6,892 nt of DNA from an uncultured Oscillospiraceae bacterium (GCA_934569215.1 CAKTKF010000057.1:1-6892), one strand, 5' to 3'. Positions 1 to 6,357 are shown, counted from the first letter of the stretch. The notes: a model not told the origin generated them from the letters alone. Numbers and translations are program-made.

Positions 1-5
1 GCAAA

Positions 6-50
6 GCCCTCTCAGTCACCTTCGGTGACAGCTCTCCCAGAGGGAGAGCC
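6..50. repeat. Intergenic double-hairpin repeat, possibly cut by the window edge
   Basis: Two adjacent perfect hairpins are visible. GTCACC (15-20) pairs with GGTGAC (24-29) around TTC, and GCTCTCCC (31-38) pairs with GGGAGAGC (42-49) around AGA. An alternative outer pairing, CCCTCT (7-12) with AGAGGG (39-44), would enclose the first hairpin and break the second, so the element could switch between two folds. From memory, short intergenic repeats of this style (CTCTCAGTCA...TGACAGCTCTCCC...GGGAGAGCC) are scattered in gut Oscillospiraceae genomes. That family assignment is recall, not a search. No reading frame uses it, and its left boundary may lie outside the window. Confidence 0.6.
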
Positions 51-87
51 AAGGGGCGTATCCTGTTACATAGCATGTTGGAACGGA

Positions 88-117
88 AACGGCTCCGGGA
101 AATCTCCCGGAGCCGTT
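88..117 (-). terminator. Hairpin terminator of the transporter-phosphatase operon
   Basis: A perfect 13-bp stem, AACGGCTCCGGGA (88-100) with TCCCGGAGCCGTT (105-117), closes a four-base loop. It starts nine bases past the stop codon of the phosphatase gene. On the minus strand the stem is followed by TTTCCGTTCC, so the uridine tract is short and interrupted. The stem is strong and well placed, but the tail is weaker than in a textbook intrinsic terminator. It could instead mainly protect the mRNA 3' end. Confidence 0.65.
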
Positions 118-126
118 CTTTCATAT

Positions 127-738
127 TCACGGAATCTGCACGCCGAAAGCCTGCATCTCCCGGCGCAGCTCTTCTGCGTCGCCGTGGAAGACGATGCCCG
201 GCATACCGGTGCGCTCAGCACCTTCGATGTTCTGGGCGGAATCGTCGATAAACAGACATTCCCGGGGAACAAGACGGAACGTTTTGTACAGAGTATCGTA
301 GATCTCCGCGCAGGGCTTGATCTGCTTGACGTCGGCGGAAATAAGCGTCCCGTCAAAATACTGACTTCCGGGAACCCGCGGCCAGTATTCGTGCTGACGG
401 CAGCTGGCGTTGGAGAGAAGATATACGCCGTATCCCGCCTTTTTCAGGTCGCTCACCAGCTGCTCCATGCCGGCAATGGGGAGGATGGGACGATCCCACC
501 GGTCAACCAGCAGATGCGCTGCTTCGTGAAGCCGCTGGGGAAGACGGCGGCACATGCTTTCGGCCGCCTCGGCCTCCGTCATGGAGCCGCGATCCATCCG
601 CGCCCACTCCAGCGAGAGATAGACGTTGTTCATCAGCAGCTTTCTGTCCGCGCCCTGAACGCCCACGGCGTCGAGGAAGTAGTCCTTGTCAAAGCGGAGC
701 AGAACGTTGCCCATGTCGAAAATGATGTTTTTGATCAT
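127..738 (-). CDS. HAD-superfamily (subfamily IA, YihX-like) phosphatase
   Basis: A 203-residue cytoplasmic protein, full length for the family, that should hydrolyse a phosphate ester through an aspartyl-phosphate intermediate. All four HAD motifs are visible. Motif I is FDMGNV with nucleophile Asp8, and Gly10 replaces the usual second Asp. Motif II is LLSN with Ser109, motif III is Lys141 in KQIKP, and motif IV is FIDD with Asp165/Asp166. The helical cap lies at about residues 17-90. The DxGNV form of motif I is also found in E. coli YihX, an alpha-glucose-1-phosphatase, and the overall length agrees, but members of this branch are often promiscuous. The ATG shares one base with the permease stop (TGATG), so translation is probably coupled and the gene is the last of the transporter operon. 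This suggests it acts on the imported compound or a derivative. The exact substrate cannot be read from sequence. Confidence 0.93.
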   Translation of the reverse strand: MIKNIIFDMGNVLLRFDKDYFLDAVGVQGADRKLLMNNVYLSLEWARMDRGSMTEAEAAESMCRRLPQRLHEAAHLLVDRWDRPILPIAGMEQLVSDLKKAGYGVYLLSNASCRQHEYWPRVPGSQYFDGTLISADVKQIKPCAEIYDTLYKTFRLVPRECLFIDDSAQNIEGAERTGMPGIVFHGDAEELRREMQAFGVQIP

Positions 739-2399
739 CAGACGATTTTCACCTTTCCCTTGGTAGCCCGGAACACGATGACCAGGGAAACGATGGTCGT
801 CAGGGTCAGGATGGTAGCCAGGGCTGCGGCGGTGCCGTCGCTCATGCGGACGACCTCCTGATAAATGGCAACGGCGATGGTGGACGTCTTGCCGGAATAG
901 AGCATGATGGAGCTGCTCAGCTCGTTGATGCAGGTGATCCAGCTGAGAACCGCGCCGGACATAATGCCGGGCAGCATCATCCGCGCCGTGACCGTGAAGA
1001 AGGTCTTCATAGGCGACACGCCCAGGTTGATGGACGCTTCCTCAATGAACGGATCCATCTGATACAGGAACGCGCTGCCCGACCGGACGGTATAGGGGAG
1101 CTTGCGGATGACGTAGGAGATGATCATAATGGCGGCGGTGCCGACCAGAACGACAGGCTTGCGGTTGAACGCCACGATCAGGCCGATGCCCAGAACGGAG
1201 CCGGGGATAACATAGGGGAACATGATCAGCGTATCGATCAGGCTGGCAATCTTGCCCTTCTTCCGGACGAGAACGTAGGACACCAGAATGCCGATGAAGA
1301 TGATGAACACAATGGCCGCGATGGAGAACACATAGGTGTTGCGGATGTTCCGGCCAAGACGGGACATGATGGTGCGGTAGTTGTTCAGGTTGACGCCCTT
1401 GATGACGCCGGAGAAGCTGCGCTCAATGAAGGACTGGCACACCACGACGATCTGGGGCAGGAATGCCAGACCCACCACGATGTAGATGGGCAGAGAAGCG
1501 AGAAACCGCTTGAAGCCGTGAAGCTCGGTCTCCTGGGGCGGCCGGAGAGAACTCATGGTATAATTCCGCTTGTCCACCACCAGTTTCTGGAAGCTCAGCA
1601 TGACCAGGGAACAGAACACGATGATAACGGACAGCGCCGAGGCCATGTAGGGGTCGGTGGCGCTTTCGGACATGTACTCGTTATACACGAGAACCGGCAG
1701 AACGGTGTAGCCCTCGCCCAGCAGCATGGGGGTGCCGAAGTCGGCCAGACACGTCATGAACACCATGATGCAGCCTGCCAGAATGGAGGGCAGGATGACG
1801 GGCAGCGTCACCGTCCAGATGCGCATAAGCTTATTCATGCCCAGATTCTCGGAGGCTTCCTCCAAGGAGCTGTCAATGCTGTTCATGGCGCCGGAGGTGT
1901 ACAGATAGATGTAGGGGAACAGGTGCAGGGTAAATACGAAGATGATGCCGCCGCGACCGTAAATTGTAGGTGCGGTCATGCCGATATTCGCCAGCGCCCG
2001 GGCCACCAGGCCGTTTCGACCCAGCAGGATAATCCAGGAATAAGCGCCGATGAAGGGAGGACTCATCAGGCTCATGATGATGAAAATGTGCAGAATCTTC
2101 TTGCCCGGAATGTTGTAGCGGGTAATCAGATAGGCGATGGGAACGCCAACCAGCGTCGTGGTCAGCACCGTGGAGAAGCACACGACCATGGAGCGCAGCA
2201 GGGTCTGATAGTAGTAGGGCTTTGTGAAGAAGCGCTTGAAGTTATACAGCGTCACGCCCTCTACCTTGCTGGAAAACACGCTCTTCGTGATGATGGTATA
2301 GAAGGGGTAGACAATGAACAGGCACATTGCCAGGATCACGAACAGCTTTGTGAAGAACCAGAAATCCGGTTTCCAGTGGGAATTCAGCCGTTTGTTCAC
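738..2399 (-). CDS. ABC transporter permease, fused double-domain (FbpB/phosphonate-type)
   Basis: A 553-residue inner-membrane protein carrying two binding-protein-dependent permease domains in one chain, so a single subunit can form the whole channel. Hydrophobic segments run throughout, for example at about residues 14-38, 66-94, 103-127, 151-168, 203-222, 250-270, 301-323, 355-378, 388-410 and 527-545. Two EAA loops that dock on the ATPase are clear. EEASENLG at 180-187 is followed by LP at 199-200, and EEASINLG at 453-460 is followed by LP at 476-477. A cytoplasmic linker (about 271-298) joins the halves. The start is GTG at 2399, overlapping the ATPase stop as GTGA, with a GGAGG inside the ATPase gene. 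The next Met is residue 25, which would cut the first membrane segment. This fused architecture is shared by ferric, 2-aminoethylphosphonate and sugar-phosphate (AfuB-like) systems, so it does not settle the substrate. Confidence 0.95.
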   Translation of the reverse strand: MNKRLNSHWKPDFWFFTKLFVILAMCLFIVYPFYTIITKSVFSSKVEGVTLYNFKRFFTKPYYYQTLLRSMVVCFSTVLTTTLVGVPIAYLITRYNIPGKKILHIFIIMSLMSPPFIGAYSWIILLGRNGLVARALANIGMTAPTIYGRGGIIFVFTLHLFPYIYLYTSGAMNSIDSSLEEASENLGMNKLMRIWTVTLPVILPSILAGCIMVFMTCLADFGTPMLLGEGYTVLPVLVYNEYMSESATDPYMASALSVIIVFCSLVMLSFQKLVVDKRNYTMSSLRPPQETELHGFKRFLASLPIYIVVGLAFLPQIVVVCQSFIERSFSGVIKGVNLNNYRTIMSRLGRNIRNTYVFSIAAIVFIIFIGILVSYVLVRKKGKIASLIDTLIMFPYVIPGSVLGIGLIVAFNRKPVVLVGTAAIMIISYVIRKLPYTVRSGSAFLYQMDPFIEEASINLGVSPMKTFFTVTARMMLPGIMSGAVLSWITCINELSSSIMLYSGKTSTIAVAIYQEVVRMSDGTAAALATILTLTTIVSLVIVFRATKGKVKIV

Positions 2400-3469
2400 A
2401 GGCTCAGCACCTCCTCGCTCTTGTCGTACAGACTGATGCGCATGGGGTCAAAGCTCAGGTGAACCTTCTCGCCGTCGCTGTGGATTTCGGTGGTGTCCTT
2501 GGTGTACTCGTTGACGATCAGGTTCTGACCGCCGTTCAGCTGCACCTCGTACTCGATGAAATCGCCCAGGAAGGTGGAGAACAGGATGGTTCCGGGCATA
2601 CCGCTTTCGGAGAAGAAAAGCTGCTCGGGACGGGCGGAAATTTTGCCGCTTCCCACATAGGCGCGGGAGACGGGAACGGTGATGTCCAGCTCACCCTTGA
2701 TGCTCACGGCGGCGTTGCCCGCCTCGGGGGCGTTCACCTGGCAGTCCAGGAAGTTGCTCACGCCGATGAAGCCCGCGACGAAGGGATTCTGGGGCTTGGC
2801 ATAGATTTCCCGGGGGGTGCCGATCTGCATGATGTGGCCGTCCTTCATGACGGCGATCCGGTCGGAAATGGCCAGGGCTTCCTCCTGATCGTGAGTGACA
2901 TAGATGGTGGTGATGCCGAGGCGCCGCTGCAGCTTCTTGATGACGGAACGCATCTGCACTCTCAGCTTGGCGTCCAGATTACTCAGGGGTTCGTCCATCA
3001 GCAGGACGCTGGGTTCGATAACGAAGGCTCTGGCCAGAGCGACACGCTGCTGCTGACCGCCGGACAGCTCGTTGGGCTTCCGGTCCGCCAGATGGGAGAT
3101 CTGCACCAGCTCCAGCGCCTCGTCAACCTTGGGCTTAATCTCCTTGGCGGGCATCTTCCGCGCCTTGAGGCCGTAGGCCACGTTCTCCCGGACGGTCAGG
3201 TGGGGGAAGATGGCGTAGTTCTGGAAAACCATGCCAATGTCGCGCTTGTGGGCGGGAACATCGTTGATCCGTTTTTCGCCAAAGTAGAAGTCGCCGCCTT
3301 CGATGGAGTTAAAGCCGGCGATCATCCGCAGAAGCGTGGTTTTGCCGCAGCCGGAGGGGCCGAGAAGGGTAAAGAATTCGCCCTCCTGAATGTCCAGTGA
3401 AACGCCGTTCAGCGCGGTGAAATCGCCGTAGCGCTTTACGGCGTTCTGAATAATGACTCGATTGCTCAT
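2396..3469 (-). CDS. ABC transporter ATP-binding protein (FbpC/PotA-like, with TOBE domain)
   Basis: A 357-residue cytoplasmic ATPase that powers the permease encoded just downstream. The nucleotide-binding domain fills about residues 4-240. Walker A is GPSGCGKTT at 37-45, the Q-loop Gln is 83, and the signature LSGGQQQR is at 135-142. Walker B VLLMDE is at 155-160 with catalytic Glu160, followed by D-loop LSNLD, and the switch His is 193 in VTHDQ. All catalytic residues are intact. The C-terminal part (about 240-355) is a TOBE-type regulatory/substrate-sensing region, typical of the CUT1/iron/polyamine/phosphonate ATPases. The ATG at 3469 has a GGAGG seven bases upstream. The gene lies 141 bases after the binding-protein gene and overlaps the permease by four bases. 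The family is certain. The substrate label normally attached (iron, spermidine, aminoethylphosphonate) is unreliable for this group. Confidence 0.96.
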   Translation of the reverse strand: MSNRVIIQNAVKRYGDFTALNGVSLDIQEGEFFTLLGPSGCGKTTLLRMIAGFNSIEGGDFYFGEKRINDVPAHKRDIGMVFQNYAIFPHLTVRENVAYGLKARKMPAKEIKPKVDEALELVQISHLADRKPNELSGGQQQRVALARAFVIEPSVLLMDEPLSNLDAKLRVQMRSVIKKLQRRLGITTIYVTHDQEEALAISDRIAVMKDGHIMQIGTPREIYAKPQNPFVAGFIGVSNFLDCQVNAPEAGNAAVSIKGELDITVPVSRAYVGSGKISARPEQLFFSESGMPGTILFSTFLGDFIEYEVQLNGGQNLIVNEYTKDTTEIHSDGEKVHLSFDPMRISLYDKSEEVLSL

Positions 3470-3517
3470 GTGGTGTCCTCCCGTATGTGTAGATATGTTG
3501 CGCGCGGTTCAAAAGTA

Positions 3518-3534
3518 TGCCGGAGCATCCGGCA
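3518..3534 (-). other. Small intergenic hairpin before the ATPase gene
   Basis: TGCCGGA (3518-3524) and TCCGGCA (3528-3534) form a perfect 7-bp stem with a three-base loop. On the minus strand it is followed by TACTTTTG. It may be a weak attenuator, or part of a composite processing site together with the larger hairpin at 3565-3588. No function is shown by the sequence alone. Confidence 0.45.
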
Positions 3535-3564
3535 CAGTTTTCAGCCGTGGGCGATACACCGCAA

Positions 3565-3588
3565 GGAGGCACCCTGGAGGGTGCCTCC
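3565..3588 (-). other. Intercistronic stem-loop behind the binding-protein gene
   Basis: GGAGGCACCC (3565-3574) pairs perfectly with GGGTGCCTCC (3579-3588) around a four-base loop, 22 bases past the stop codon of the binding-protein gene. No uridine tract follows on the minus strand, so it is not a standard terminator. In ABC operons with the binding-protein gene first, such hairpins commonly stabilise the upstream message and raise binding-protein levels over the membrane subunits. That role is inferred here. It also contains GGAGG on the plus strand, but there is no gene there to use it. Confidence 0.6.
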
Positions 3589-3610
3589 CGCAGTAAAGGA
3601 TAAGGGAAAA

Positions 3611-4693
3611 TTAACCTGCGACCAGGTCGTTGAACTGCTCCTTGATGGCGTCACGGTTGGAAGCAGCGTAGCTGAAGTCGTAGTTGCCCACATGGCAGTC
3701 GTCCAGGGAGCACAGACCCTTGGGGGCGATGTCGGAACGGACGGGGCGGCGGGCCCAGTCGGCATTCTGAGCGGTCTGGCACTCGGCGCTGGTGACGAAG
3801 TCGATGAACAGCTTGGCGTTCTCCTCGTTGGGGCAGTCCTTAATCAGGGCAACACCGTCGGGAACGGCGGAGTTCTTCTCGGGGTAGACAAAGCCGATGT
3901 CGGGATTGTCGGCGTACAGAACGGCGGACTTCTCGATGGTCACGCCCAGAGCGTACTCACCGGAAGCAACCAGCTTGTGGCAGTTGCCGGAGGAATCCTG
4001 CAGCTTGCCGTCCAGGTTGGCGATGAACTTACCAACCAGCTCCCAGCCTTCCTCGATGGTGGGCTGGCTGAACAGCATGGTGCAAAGCTGGGTGTAGGCG
4101 GAGCCGGACTTGGAGGGAGAGCAGTAAGCAATCTTGCCCTTCAGGTTCTCGTTGCACAGGCCTTCCCAGGTGGTGGGGACATCGGCCTCGTCCAGCATGG
4201 TCTTGTTGTAGATGAAGACCATGGGCAGGGGGGACTCGCCGATCCAGTAGCCGTCGGGATCCTTGTAGGCATCGCCGATGAACTCATCGTTGGCGCAGAC
4301 ATAGGGCTGGAAATAGTCGTTGTAAGCGGCCAGGGTGTCGGCTCCGCCGCCCCACAGCACGTCGCCCTGGGGATTGGCGGCCTCAGCGACGATACGCTGG
4401 CACAGCTCGCCGGTACCGGCAGCGATGACTTCCACATCGATGTTGGGGTACTTGGCCTCGAACTGGGCGACGCCCGCGTTCAGAGGATCGGCATCATGGG
4501 GAGAGTAGACGACCAGCTTGCCGGTGTAATCCTCGGGAGCCTTCTCGGCGGGAGCGGCCTCGGTTGCCGGGGCGGCTTCGGTCTCGGTCTTGGGAGCGGC
4601 GGCGGTGGTCTCAGGAGCGGTGTCCTTACCGCAGGCGCACAGCGCGAAGACCATGCTCAGAACCAAAAGCAGTGCAAAAACCTTTTTCATCAT
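3611..4693 (-). CDS. Lipoprotein solute-binding protein of the ABC transporter (ferric/phosphonate/sugar-phosphate-like family)
   Basis: A 360-residue extracellular lipoprotein that captures the substrate for the ATPase and permease encoded downstream. The signal peptide MMKKVFALLLVLSMVFALCAC ends in lipobox LCAC, with lipidated Cys21. An Ala/Thr/Glu/Pro linker (about 23-55) is followed by a type II periplasmic-binding fold from KLVVYSPHDA (59-68) onward. Ordinary fold features such as GDVLWGGGAD and GYWIGESPLPMV are clear. The paired tyrosines that coordinate iron in FbpA are absent. The matching stretch reads GVTIEKSAVLY (250-260), so ferric iron is unlikely. The mature domain holds ten cysteines beyond Cys21, many for an exported protein. 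The start is either of two adjacent ATGs (4693 or 4690), with GGAGG four or seven bases upstream; 4690 has the better spacing. An in-frame ATG at 4774 lies inside the promoter and cannot be the start. Confidence 0.93.
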   Translation of the reverse strand: MMKKVFALLLVLSMVFALCACGKDTAPETTAAAPKTETEAAPATEAAPAEKAPEDYTGKLVVYSPHDADPLNAGVAQFEAKYPNIDVEVIAAGTGELCQRIVAEAANPQGDVLWGGGADTLAAYNDYFQPYVCANDEFIGDAYKDPDGYWIGESPLPMVFIYNKTMLDEADVPTTWEGLCNENLKGKIAYCSPSKSGSAYTQLCTMLFSQPTIEEGWELVGKFIANLDGKLQDSSGNCHKLVASGEYALGVTIEKSAVLYADNPDIGFVYPEKNSAVPDGVALIKDCPNEENAKLFIDFVTSAECQTAQNADWARRPVRSDIAPKGLCSLDDCHVGNYDFSYAASNRDAIKEQFNDLVAG

Positions 4694-4762
4694 TGTTCCT
4701 CCAGTTAAATGTATTTCAGCGGGGTCAGCGCATTCCGCGCGGACGCCCTCCTCACAGGACGA

Positions 4763-4791
4763 ATTGTAGCACATGTTCCGTGATTTTGCAA
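4763..4791 (-). promoter_or_regulatory. SigA-type promoter of the transporter operon
   Basis: On the minus strand TTGCAA (4791-4786) and TACAAT (4768-4763) are 17 bases apart. The -10 box is preceded by TGC, which makes it an extended -10. Transcription would begin near 4756, leaving a leader of about 63 bases before the ATG at 4693. No classical catabolite-repression (cre) site was seen here. Confidence 0.7.
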
Positions 4792-4822
4792 TAAAAAAAT
4801 AGTTACAATCCGGAAAAATTGA

Positions 4823-4841
4823 GCAAGTTGAACGTACTTGC
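4823..4841. promoter_or_regulatory. Inverted repeat upstream of the transporter promoter, possible activator site
   Basis: GCAAGT (4823-4828) and ACTTGC (4836-4841) form a perfect 6-bp dyad with a seven-base centre. The centre lies about 75 bases upstream of the predicted transcription start, a position more usual for an activator than a repressor. No regulator gene is in the window, so the binding protein is unknown and the match could be chance. Confidence 0.3.
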
Positions 4842-4874
4842 CAAGCAAATACCGGTCATATCGGATATTCTGCG

Positions 4875-4912
4875 AAAAAATACCGGGACTTTCTGCTGAA
4901 AGTCCCGGTATT
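4875..4912 (-). terminator. Intrinsic terminator of the SH3-repeat lipoprotein gene
   Basis: A perfect 15-bp stem (4879-4893 with 4898-4912, core TACCGGGACTTTC) closes the loop TGCT. On the minus strand the stem runs into a TTTTTT tract (4880-4875). It begins 11 bases past the stop codon of the SH3 gene and isolates that gene from the transporter operon promoter. On the plus strand the stem is followed only by ATATCAATTTTT, which is weaker. Confidence 0.9.
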
Positions 4913-4922
4913 ATATCAATTT

Positions 4923-6275
4923 TTAGCCTTCCAGGCTGACGTACTTCAGAGAGACCCAGCCCTGGTTGGTGCAGCCCCAGGTGGTTTCGCCCACGGTGAC
5001 CTGGTAGAAGATCTTGATGACCTCGTCCGTGTACAGCTTGCCCACGGAATCGTAGCCCGTGCCGGGGCCGCTGCGGACGTTCAGCTCGTCGGTGGTGACG
5101 ATGCCTTCCACGGTCTTGCCCACATCGGTGCCGTCCTGATAGACGTAGCCCATGGAGATCCAGCCCTTGTCGGTGCAGCCCCAGGTAGTGTCGCCGTAGG
5201 TGAACTGCTCCAGAACCTTGACCCGGTCGCCGCTGTTGTAGGAGCCGACGGATTCATAGGTGGTACCGGGGCCGCTGCGGATGCGCAGACCGTCGGTGGT
5301 GACGATGCCCTTGGCGGACTTGGCGCCGGTGGTGCCGTCCTGATAGACGTAGTTCAGGGAAATCCAGCCCTTGGAGATACGACCCCAATCGCCGCTCTTT
5401 TCCAGAATCTCCACCCGGTCGCCGTATTTCAGGCTGCCGACCCGGTCGCCGTCGGTACCGGCGGAGCTGCGGATGTTCAGCTCCTGGGTGTTGACGATGC
5501 CCTTGGCCACGGTGGTGGTGCTGCCGTTGCCGGCAGTGTTGTTATTGTTGCCGGTGGTGGTCGTCGTGGTGTTGCCGCCGGTGGTAGTGCCGGTGGTGTT
5601 GACGTACTCCATCTTGATCCAGCCCTTGGAGGTGCGACCCCAGCCGTCCTTGGTCTCCAGAATGGTGACTACGTCGCCCTTGGAATAGGAGCCGACGATC
5701 TTGCCGGCCTTGCTGGCCTCGTCCCGGATGTGCAGATTGCTGGCGCTGATGACGCCCTTGATGTTCTGGGTGTTGTTGCCGCCGGTGGTGCCGCTGTTGG
5801 TCGTCTCCGCGGGGGTGGTGGGCTGAGAGGCATTGGGATCGGTCTCACTGTTGACGGAGCCGTTCTGAGAAGAGTACATCTTCACGTAATCCATGCAGAT
5901 CCAGCCGCTGACGGGGGTGCTGATCATGCCCCAGGTGATCTCGGCAATGGTCTCCTGACGGAGAATCTCCACCACGGTACCGGCGTCCAGGGTGCCGGTG
6001 ACGTTGGCGTCCTTGCTGGGGATGACGCGGACACTGATCTGGTTGGTGACGGTGCCCATATTCTCGTTATACACGATAGGCTCCGTGGTGGTGGGAGGAA
6101 CCGTCTCCTGGGTGGGAGCGGAGGTGTCCGACATATTCAGATTGAGGGAGGGAGTCGTGTTCGGCTGGGTCTCGGAGTTGTTTTTCTTACAGCCGGAGAA
6201 CATACCGACTACCATAAGTACGATCAGAATCAGGCTCAACCCTTTTTTAAGCCTGCAAGCGTTGGAGAAATTCAT
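4923..6275 (-). CDS. Surface lipoprotein with five bacterial SH3 (SH3b) repeats
   Basis: A 450-residue exported lipoprotein. A hydrophobic stretch (about 12-27) ends in lipobox FSGC with lipidated Cys29, followed by a Thr/Pro/Asn-rich spacer. Five SH3b domains fill the rest, at about 73-133, 172-226, 257-311, 321-380 and 389-448. Each begins with a GxV..xxLNIRSGPGT-like strand and ends with a GWIsxxYV strand. Thr/Gly/Asn-rich linkers separate the first three (134-171 and 227-256). Repeats 1, 4 and 5 carry a longer loop with TTWGC or ITWGM, while 2 and 3 have a shorter GWGR/DWGR form. SH3b domains commonly bind cell-wall peptides. No NlpC/P60, amidase or other catalytic domain is present, so it may be an adhesin, wall anchor or sensor; its real role is unknown. 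The ATG has GAGG seven bases upstream. It is transcribed alone. Confidence 0.92.
   Translation of the reverse strand: MNFSNACRLKKGLSLILIVLMVVGMFSGCKKNNSETQPNTTPSLNLNMSDTSAPTQETVPPTTTEPIVYNENMGTVTNQISVRVIPSKDANVTGTLDAGTVVEILRQETIAEITWGMISTPVSGWICMDYVKMYSSQNGSVNSETDPNASQPTTPAETTNSGTTGGNNTQNIKGVISASNLHIRDEASKAGKIVGSYSKGDVVTILETKDGWGRTSKGWIKMEYVNTTGTTTGGNTTTTTTGNNNNTAGNGSTTTVAKGIVNTQELNIRSSAGTDGDRVGSLKYGDRVEILEKSGDWGRISKGWISLNYVYQDGTTGAKSAKGIVTTDGLRIRSGPGTTYESVGSYNSGDRVKVLEQFTYGDTTWGCTDKGWISMGYVYQDGTDVGKTVEGIVTTDELNVRSGPGTGYDSVGKLYTDEVIKIFYQVTVGETTWGCTNQGWVSLKYVSLEG
4930..5352 (-). repeat. Tandem 204-bp unit encoding SH3 repeats 4 and 5
   Basis: The last SH3 domains repeat with a strict period of 204 bases (68 codons). 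A 22-base identical block occurs at 5127-5148 and 5331-5352, and a 15-base identical block at 4968-4982 and 5172-5186, both offset by exactly 204. The proteins share GIVTTD.L..RSGPGT.Y and TTWGCT..GW. This is the mark of a fairly recent internal duplication, and the array could expand or shrink by recombination. Confidence 0.75.
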
Positions 6276-6310
6276 GGCGTAACCTCACTTTCGTCTCATT
6301 TCTCTAACAT

Positions 6311-6339
6311 ATTATAGCGGGAAAGGGGGGAAGTGTCAA
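6311..6339 (-). promoter_or_regulatory. Perfect consensus SigA promoter of the SH3 lipoprotein gene
   Basis: On the minus strand TTGACA (6339-6334) and TATAAT (6316-6311) are both exact consensus hexamers at the optimal 17-base spacing. Transcription would begin near 6304, giving a short leader of about 29 bases before the ATG at 6275. Strong, largely constitutive expression is expected unless a regulator covers it. Confidence 0.9.
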
Positions 6340-6344
6340 TAGGA

Positions 6345-6357
6345 TAAGAATTTCTTA
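6345..6357. promoter_or_regulatory. AT-rich inverted repeat next to the SH3 gene -35 box
   Basis: TAAGAA (6345-6350) and TTCTTA (6352-6357) are perfect arms around one base. The dyad sits six bases upstream of the -35 hexamer. It could be an operator or simply act as an AT-rich upstream (UP-like) element. The arms are short and AT-rich, so chance is a real possibility. Confidence 0.25.

Noticed and set aside
25..861. Plus-strand open frame of 278 codons over the phosphatase gene
   Set aside because: It is antisense to a HAD protein with all four motifs, runs through the repeat and the hairpin, and has no recognisable domain or good ribosome site.
127..4693. Interpretation as a ferric iron (FbpABC) or spermidine uptake operon
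   Set aside because: The binding protein lacks the iron-binding tyrosine pair, and the coupled phosphatase has no role in iron or polyamine uptake. The fused permease also argues against a PotB/PotC pair.
1518..4708. Three long plus-strand open frames (1518-2462, 2459-3400, 3470-4708)
   Set aside because: They are antisense to the permease, ATPase and binding-protein genes. Their translations are rich in Gly/His/Gln/Val/Leu without domains, as expected from the codon bias of the real genes on the other strand.
3611..4774. Longer version of the binding protein starting at the ATG at 4774
   Set aside because: That ATG lies between the -35 and -10 boxes, upstream of the predicted transcription start. 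The extra 27 residues would also bury the signal peptide, while the ATGs at 4693/4690 have a good ribosome site.
5730..6317. Plus-strand open frame of 195 codons across the SH3 gene
   Set aside because: It is the antisense of the Thr/Gly-rich repeats, ends in the SH3 gene promoter, and shows no domain.
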